This document shows, piece after piece, positions 5,629-9,031 of a DNA stretch of 9,031 bases. Positions within the stretch are counted from its first letter, which is position 1; each line of letters begins with the position of its first letter. The notes under the pieces are model-generated. The model saw nothing but the letters and a program-made list of their open reading frames with translations, ran no database searches and was not told the origin of the DNA. Source of the DNA: JAJZMA01 sp021850405. GTDB lineage: Bacteria > Chloroflexota > Dormibacteria > Aeolococcales > Aeolococcaceae. A program made the position numbers and the translations under genes. Location: the NCBI GenBank assembly GCA_027365835.1, contig DAHXLU010000021.1, positions 1 to 9,031 of the forward strand, given 5' to 3'.

Positions 5629-6573
5629 CTACGTTCTGGCAGACAGGTGGGCTGGTGTTGCTACTGAATCTGACACAACCCGGGCAAGACAAGTTATGAA
5701 ATCGGCCCTCACATTGGGAAGCTCAATCCGGTGCATCCGCATTCCGGCTGCACTTGCCTCCTCGCCTGCTGCGATATCGATGTCATACAGGATCTCCAGA
5801 TGGTCAGAAAGGAACTGCAGTGGCACCACGAGCACGTCGCGCAATCCCCTCCTTGCCATCTCTGGCATAAGGTCCTTGAAATCTGGAGTAAGCCACTCCT
5901 CGGGAGTATGGCCAGCGCTCTGGTAGGCAAACTGCCAGCGGGCAGACGGCAACAAGAGACGCCTGGCCAGCTCGGAAGCGGTCCACTTGAGTTCCTCTAC
6001 GTAGGCGGGATCCCGCTCAACAACTGACCTTGGGAGGGAGTGCGCAGTAAAAAGTATCGGCACCGTCTCTGCCAGCTCGGGTATCCGCGCCAGCGCCTCC
6101 TGGACCAGCCTAGCCAGAAGGCCAAGAAACGGCTCCGATCGACTCCACGAGCGAACCAGGGTTGCCCGTGCAGACGGCAGATGTGCTGCCATAGCAGCGT
6201 CAAACGCGTGGACATACCCACCCATGATTTCGGCAGAAAACTGGGGCGCGAGTACAAGCCCAAGGACATCGTCGCATCGGGCGTCGGCCAGCTCCGCTGC
6301 AGCGGAGTCAATAGATGGCAACAGGTGCTGCATGCCCGCGCGTACGACCCACTCTTCTCCCTGGGTCTGGTTTAACCTTGCCTGGAGTAGCTCCGCCTGG
6401 CGCAGCGTAATCTCTACCAGCGGGGAGCGTCCTATCAGGTTGTAGCGGCGCTCAAACTCTGCAACCACTTCAGGAGAAGGGGTGCGGCCCCGGTAAACAC
6501 TGGCCAGATACTGCGGCACATCGGCAGCGGTGGTAGCTGAGCCATAGGTCATCAGCAAAACTCCATGTTTCAT
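5629..6573 (-). CDS. hemH: Ferrochelatase (probably coproporphyrin ferrochelatase)
   Basis: The 314-aa enzyme inserts Fe2+ into a porphyrin late in haem synthesis. The N-terminus GVLLMTYGSAT with VYRGRTPSPE resembles the Firmicutes/Actinomycetota branch, where the substrate is coproporphyrin III; Y10 sits where the iron-coordinating Tyr of that branch lies (Y13 in Bacillus subtilis). Catalytic motifs are LFTAHSLP with H178, FAYQSAGHTPEEWLTPDF (215-232) and PLQFLSDHLEILYDID with E260. The usual LAPHxS motif reads LAPQFS, placing Gln111 where His is common. No C-terminal Cys cluster for a [2Fe-2S] centre is present, unlike many actinobacterial enzymes; C295 stands alone. No transmembrane segment is seen. 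The ATG overlaps the hemE stop as ATGA, so it is translated downstream of hemE in one operon. If the substrate is coproporphyrin, cpfC would be the better symbol. Confidence 0.95.
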   Translation of the reverse strand: MKHGVLLMTYGSATTAADVPQYLASVYRGRTPSPEVVAEFERRYNLIGRSPLVEITLRQAELLQARLNQTQGEEWVVRAGMQHLLPSIDSAAAELADARCDDVLGLVLAPQFSAEIMGGYVHAFDAAMAAHLPSARATLVRSWSRSEPFLGLLARLVQEALARIPELAETVPILFTAHSLPRSVVERDPAYVEELKWTASELARRLLLPSARWQFAYQSAGHTPEEWLTPDFKDLMPEMARRGLRDVLVVPLQFLSDHLEILYDIDIAAGEEASAAGMRMHRIELPNVRADFITCLARVVSDSVATPAHLSART

Positions 6574-7655
6574 GCTGGCACCCTCGCAGACAGCTCGTGC
6601 ACGCGCCGGGCCAGGAAGGCCAGATTTTCCGATGGTGTCTCAGCAAGTACTCCGTGTCCCAGATTGAAGATATGGCCCGGCAGCTCCCGGGCATCATCCA
6701 GAACGCGTCTCGCCTCCTCCTCGATAAAGCTGTGGGTTCCCAGCACAACGGCAGGGTCCAGATTCCCCTGCAGGCATACGGGCCGGGAGAGACCGGAAGC
6801 AACCGTTGACAACTTCTCTCTCCAGTCCACGCTGATAACCTCGACCCCGGTTGAGGCAACAAGCCCGGTCAGGTGGGTACTTCCAGTTGAGAAATGGATC
6901 ACCGGAACATGGTGGCCGCGAACAGCATCCACAATTCTTCCTGTGTACGGCAGCACGTGCTTCTCATAAGTCTGCGCAGAGAGTGATCCGGCCCATGAGT
7001 CAAAGAGCTGGATTGCATCTGCGCCCGCCTCAATCTGGCCCTCCAGATACGGAATAGTTACCGCTGTTACCCGCTCCATGAGAGCATGCCAGACCGCTGG
7101 CTCCCTGTAGATCAGCCCCTTGGCAAATGGAAATTCCCGGGAGGGCTTGCCTTCAACCATGTAGGAGGCTATGGTGAAGGGCCCTCCTGCAAAACCAACC
7201 AGGGCGGTGGAATCCCCAAGACTTGAGCGCACCATCCGCATCGCCTCATACAGGAAGGACACAGCCTGCCGGGGATCGGTTCCGGCAAGCCGTCCCACGT
7301 CTGCCATCGTTCGTACCGGTTCTGGAACTATCGGCCCTATCCCCGGATCGATCGAAAATGCGAGTTCCAGGGCATAGAGCGGCAGCATTATATCCGCATA
7401 CATCACTGCCGCATCTACGCCAAAGGTCTCAACGGGCATGAGCGTCACCTGGGAACAAAGGTCAGGCGTTCGGGTCATGGTCAGGATGTCATATTTTTCA
7501 CGCAGCGCCCTGTACTCGGCAAGACAGCGGCCTGCCTGCCTCATGAACCAGACGGGGGTGCAATCTACCGGCTGGCAGCTGGCTGCCGCCAGGAACCGCT
7601 CCCTGGCTGAAACTCCAGACTGAACATCCCCCGCCATCCCGTTTATCCCAGACAC
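6570..7655 (-). CDS. hemE: Uroporphyrinogen decarboxylase
   Basis: The 361-aa cytosolic, cofactor-free enzyme removes four carboxyl groups from uroporphyrinogen III to give coproporphyrinogen III. Hallmarks are all present: VWFMRQAGR (35-43) with the two Arg that bind substrate carboxylates, YADI with D88 in the catalytic position, FAGGPFTIASYMVEG (155-169) with Y165, FDSWAG (218-223) with S220, HFSTGS, LQGNLDP (295-301) and FNLGHG (330-335) with H334. The usual LPEYR after the first motif is LAEYR. GTG 7655 is preferred because GAGG (7663-7666) lies 7 bases upstream; ATG 7637 is an alternative six codons in. It is the first gene of a two-gene operon with hemH through an ATGA overlap. An unknown promoter in 7656-7890 should drive both. 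Confidence 0.97.
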   Translation of the reverse strand: MSGINGMAGDVQSGVSARERFLAAASCQPVDCTPVWFMRQAGRCLAEYRALREKYDILTMTRTPDLCSQVTLMPVETFGVDAAVMYADIMLPLYALELAFSIDPGIGPIVPEPVRTMADVGRLAGTDPRQAVSFLYEAMRMVRSSLGDSTALVGFAGGPFTIASYMVEGKPSREFPFAKGLIYREPAVWHALMERVTAVTIPYLEGQIEAGADAIQLFDSWAGSLSAQTYEKHVLPYTGRIVDAVRGHHVPVIHFSTGSTHLTGLVASTGVEVISVDWREKLSTVASGLSRPVCLQGNLDPAVVLGTHSFIEEEARRVLDDARELPGHIFNLGHGVLAETPSENLAFLARRVHELSARVPA

Positions 7656-7662
7656 TCTTCTA

Positions 7663-7666
7663 CCTC
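7663..7666 (-). promoter_or_regulatory. Ribosome-binding site of hemE
   Basis: GAGG on the minus strand, 7 bases before GTG 7655; it favours this start over the in-frame ATG 7637. Confidence 0.45.
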
Positions 7667-7717
7667 AAACAACCGGCCAGTGCCGATACTGCTGAAACTC
7701 ACCCATGACACCCACTG

Positions 7718-7723
7718 AGTATA
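7718..7723 (-). promoter_or_regulatory. Possible -10 element for hemE-hemH
   Basis: TATACT on the minus strand lies about 60 bases before the hemE start and fits the TANNNT pattern. No convincing TTGACA-like -35 is visible at 17-18 bases upstream, so this is tentative. Confidence 0.22.
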
Positions 7724-7844
7724 TCGGGCCAGGAATACGGCTGCATCTGACCACCCTGCCTGTAATCACGGGCTGTGGCAAATGTTCCCCCAGCCCGATC
7801 ACTGCCCGCGACAGTGGTTTTTAAGGATGGCTGGAAAGTTGGCT

Positions 7845-7864
7845 GGTGCCGGGAATCCCGCACC
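7845..7864. repeat. Strong inverted repeat upstream of hemE
   Basis: GGTGC (7845-7849) pairs with GCACC (7860-7864), and GGG/CCC (7851-7853 with 7857-7859) pairs inside, around a three-base loop with a single bulged C at 7850. Outer CTGG/CCAG flanks could extend it after a TA bulge. It may end the transcript of the upstream oxidoreductase or act in the hemE leader. No T-run follows. Confidence 0.45.
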
Positions 7865-7889
7865 TACCAGAGAGAATGCTGCTGTTGTC

Positions 7890-7918
7890 CCAGGCTCTTT
7901 CTGACTATCCGAGCCTGG
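7890..7918 (-). terminator. Inverted repeat spanning the oxidoreductase stop codon
   Basis: CCAGGCTC (7890-7897) is perfectly matched by GAGCCTGG (7911-7918), enclosing 13 bases that include the TAG stop at 7905-7907. It is the natural candidate for the 3' end of that gene's transcript, though no U-tract follows on the minus strand. Confidence 0.5.
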
Positions 7919-8321
7919 TCAGGCGCACAACCGGAATTTTTCTCGCTGTAGCCGTGCGATACTCACCAAACTGTGGGTACCTCTTCTCGTGTTCGGCATA
8001 GATACGCTCTCTTTCAGCTTCAGGAACAGGCGTGGCCTGGGCTCTGAACTTCTCGGTGCCCACCTCAACTTCCACCTCACTGTTGGCAACCAGATTTGTA
8101 AACCAGGCCGGATTGTGATCTGCGCCGCCTGCAGATGCGACGACTATAAGGTCGTCGCCGTGCACCGAATACATAAGAGGGGTAGTACACGGCTTACCCG
8201 TACGGTGACCGCGCGTGGTCAGGAGGAGCAGTTCGGCGCCGGCAAACCCATGGGATGACACGCGCCCGCCGTTAGTCCGAAACTCCTCAATTACCGCGGT
8301 GTTGAAAGCAGACTGAGCCAT
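7905..8321 (-). CDS. F420-type nitroreductase/quinone reductase family protein (DUF385, Ddn-like)
   Basis: From ATG 8321 the product is 138 aa, the usual size for the deazaflavin (F420H2)-dependent reductase family of split-barrel fold. Diagnostic stretches are IEEFRTNGGRV (11-21), LLTTRGHRTGKPCTTPLMY (33-51), LIVVASAGGADHNPAWFTNL (58-77) followed by VANSEVEVEVG (78-88), and the C-terminal IPVVRLTRL. The GHRTGKPxTTPL loop contacts the F420 phosphate region in characterised relatives. Such enzymes reduce quinones, nitro compounds or other acceptors; which one here is unknown, and some relatives may use other flavins. An upstream in-frame ATG at 8387 would add 22 residues (MELGPCPFPAA...) with no family similarity; I prefer 8321 although neither start has a good ribosome-binding site. 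A possible Cys-rich mini-ORF ends 9 bases before 8387. Confidence 0.88.
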   Translation of the reverse strand: MAQSAFNTAVIEEFRTNGGRVSSHGFAGAELLLLTTRGHRTGKPCTTPLMYSVHGDDLIVVASAGGADHNPAWFTNLVANSEVEVEVGTEKFRAQATPVPEAERERIYAEHEKRYPQFGEYRTATARKIPVVRLTRLG

Positions 8322-8396
8322 CGCAGTCCATCGTAGTGCAGTTGCCCCAGGATCTGCAGCCGGGAAGGGGCAGGGCCCAAGCTCCATGTTGTCTCA

Positions 8397-8585
8397 CTAA
8401 AGGGCACGCGCCAATGCTGAGCCCGCCCTTTTGCATACCGAACATATGCGCTCCCCACGCATTTCCGACGATCCGCTAAAAGCGGAGCAATGATAGCAGT
8501 ACGAGGTTCCGCAATTGCAAGACAGACTATGACAGAACTTTAAATGGGCTTTTGTGGGTGATTCTGTAGAAAGATGAGCAGGCAT
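8397..8585 (-). CDS. Possible Cys-rich zinc-finger mini-protein, 62 aa
   Basis: The frame ending at TAG 8397-8399 encodes CHSLSCNCGTSYCYHCSAFS (18-37) and ICSVCKRAG (47-55). The cysteines at 23, 25, 30, 33, 48 and 51 give a C-x-C-x4-C-x2-C...C-x2-C layout, like small treble-clef or B-box-like zinc-binding proteins. It sits on the same strand as, and just before, the F420-type reductase gene. The apparent ATG 8585 has no ribosome-binding site and lies inside a palindrome beside an IS1634-family transposase gene, so the true N-terminus may have been removed by insertion. The pattern is suggestive, not a family match; a chance Cys-rich frame is a real alternative. Confidence 0.35.
   Translation of the reverse strand: MPAHLSTESPTKAHLKFCHSLSCNCGTSYCYHCSAFSGSSEMRGERICSVCKRAGSALARAL
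8399..8431. repeat. Inverted repeat before the oxidoreductase gene
   Basis: AAAGGGC (8399-8405) pairs with GCCCTTT (8425-8431) over a 19-base loop, followed by one further T on the plus strand. It is terminator-like for plus-strand transcription, for which no gene is seen. On the minus strand it lies at the end of the Cys-rich frame. Confidence 0.3.
8472..8486. repeat. Small hairpin TCCGCT-AAA-AGCGGA
   Basis: A perfect six-base stem (8472-8477 with 8481-8486) has a three-base loop. It lies inside the possible Cys-rich frame. Function unknown. Confidence 0.3.
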
Positions 8586-8599
8586 AAGGTATATGCCTG
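8579..8599. repeat. Perfect palindrome flanking the IS1634-family transposase
   Basis: CAGGCATA (8579-8586) pairs exactly with TATGCCTG (8592-8599) around a five-base loop. It lies 35 bases beyond the transposase stop, near where the element should end. It may be part of the IS end, a transcription stop for the transposase, or the insertion target. Confidence 0.5.
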
Positions 8600-8633
8600 A
8601 GCCGGAAGCCCCTGCAAAATTGCCGGTGTGTGA

Positions 8634-9031
8634 CTACACCACGGTGACGTTGAGCAATCGGAAGGCTTTTGTCTGGGTAGGGGTCGGCGTGGTGAGCCTG
8701 ACGAACGTGGCGTCACTGGGGGTGCCCTGGAGATGCAGCGTCGTCTTCGCCATGGTGGACAGCTCTGACATCAGGGTGGAGAAGGAATGGACCGGCAGTC
8801 CGTCAGGGCTGTGGTGGGTTGATGTCTTCTCGCGCGCCCCCTGTGATGGTGCGGGGGCGTGGAGGGGGGTGTCGCTGAGGTCCTTTGTGCCATCTACAAA
8901 CAGCATGGGAGCAAGATCCTGCTCCATGTGCCACCGCACATACTCCGCCATCATGCACAGGAACACGTGCGCTCGCACCCGCTCTTCCTTCCAGTGATGG
9001 ATGGGACGGATTTCGAGATCCGTCTTGATGT
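8634..9031 (-). CDS. IS1634-family transposase, C-terminal part, cut by window edge
   Basis: The frame is open from the right edge to TAG 8634-8636, giving 131 visible residues. It begins LEIRPIHHWKEERVRAHVFL, then CMMAEYVRWHMEQDLAPMLF, a variable Ser/Pro-rich stretch, DGLPVHSFSTLMSELSTMAK and a terminal FVRLTTPTPTQTKAFRLLNV. The order RPIxHWxxxRVRAHVFLCM...YVxWHM, DGLPVHSF and TPTPxQxxAxxLL is the diagnostic end of IS1634-group (IS4-like DDE) transposases. The conserved Glu of the catalytic triad should lie at or just beyond the window edge. The visible reading frame is intact, so the element could be active; the rest lies outside. The 3' terminal inverted repeat should fall around 8590-8635 but I cannot fix it from one end. 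Confidence 0.88.
   Translation of the reverse strand, partial: IKTDLEIRPIHHWKEERVRAHVFLCMMAEYVRWHMEQDLAPMLFVDGTKDLSDTPLHAPAPSQGAREKTSTHHSPDGLPVHSFSTLMSELSTMAKTTLHLQGTPSDATFVRLTTPTPTQTKAFRLLNVTVV

Noticed and set aside
8593..8997. Plus-strand open frame of 134 codons at the right end
   Set aside because: It is antisense to the IS1634-family transposase, which has clear family motifs throughout.
1..9031. CRISPR arrays, tRNA or rRNA genes, riboswitches, phage or defence genes
   Set aside because: I saw no regularly spaced repeats, no tRNA arm signatures (GGTTCGANNCC), and no integrase, nuclease or restriction motifs.

Overview
The window is a moderately GC-rich bacterial chromosome segment with a mosaic of ordinary metabolic and transport genes, uncharacterised genes and insertion-sequence debris. 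An F420-type (DUF385/Ddn-like) oxidoreductase, a lipoprotein family I know mainly from Actinomycetota and Chloroflexota, and IS1634 and IS30 remnants point to one of these phyla. Scattered IS fragments and mid-range GC make a Ktedonobacteria-like Chloroflexota plausible, but the sequence alone does not settle it.

Layout. Bases 153-759 (+) are a gene graveyard: a frameshifted conserved hypothetical gene, a likely C-terminal scrap of an XRE-type HTH regulator, and the C-terminal tail of an IS30-family transposase. Bases 760-1131 hold no credible gene but several short GC-rich inverted repeats. Bases 1132-4392 (+) hold four co-directional genes: an exported lipoprotein, a helical protein that appears C-terminally shortened, and an overlapping DrrA-type ABC ATPase plus ABC-2 permease pair. 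Inverted repeats at 4395-4497 lie between this block and a convergent minus-strand gene of unknown function (4534-4848), which may be preceded by a 66-codon ORF (4894-5094). An unknown 146-aa protein is encoded at 5133-5573 (+).

The minus strand then carries two haem-biosynthesis genes, hemE and hemH, joined by an ATGA overlap with hemE first. HemE makes coproporphyrinogen III. HemH resembles the Gram-positive coproporphyrin ferrochelatase branch. Upstream of hemE, 7656-7904 holds two strong inverted repeats, one spanning the stop codon of the F420-type oxidoreductase gene (7905-8321, -). A possible Cys-rich zinc-finger mini-ORF (8397-8585, -) lies just upstream of that gene. The window ends inside an IS1634-family transposase on the minus strand (8634-9031), whose 3' side is flanked by a perfect 8-bp palindrome.

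Functionally, hemE-hemH is one transcription unit for late haem synthesis. The ABC pair is a self-contained exporter of unknown substrate, and the two genes before it may or may not belong to the same operon. No CRISPR array, tRNA, rRNA, toxin-antitoxin pair or complete mobile element is visible. I see no convincing new multi-gene system. The best leads are the uncharacterised lipoprotein/helical protein/ABC block, the Cys-rich mini-ORF, the mini-ORF coupled to the ABC ATPase start, and the HemH substitution.
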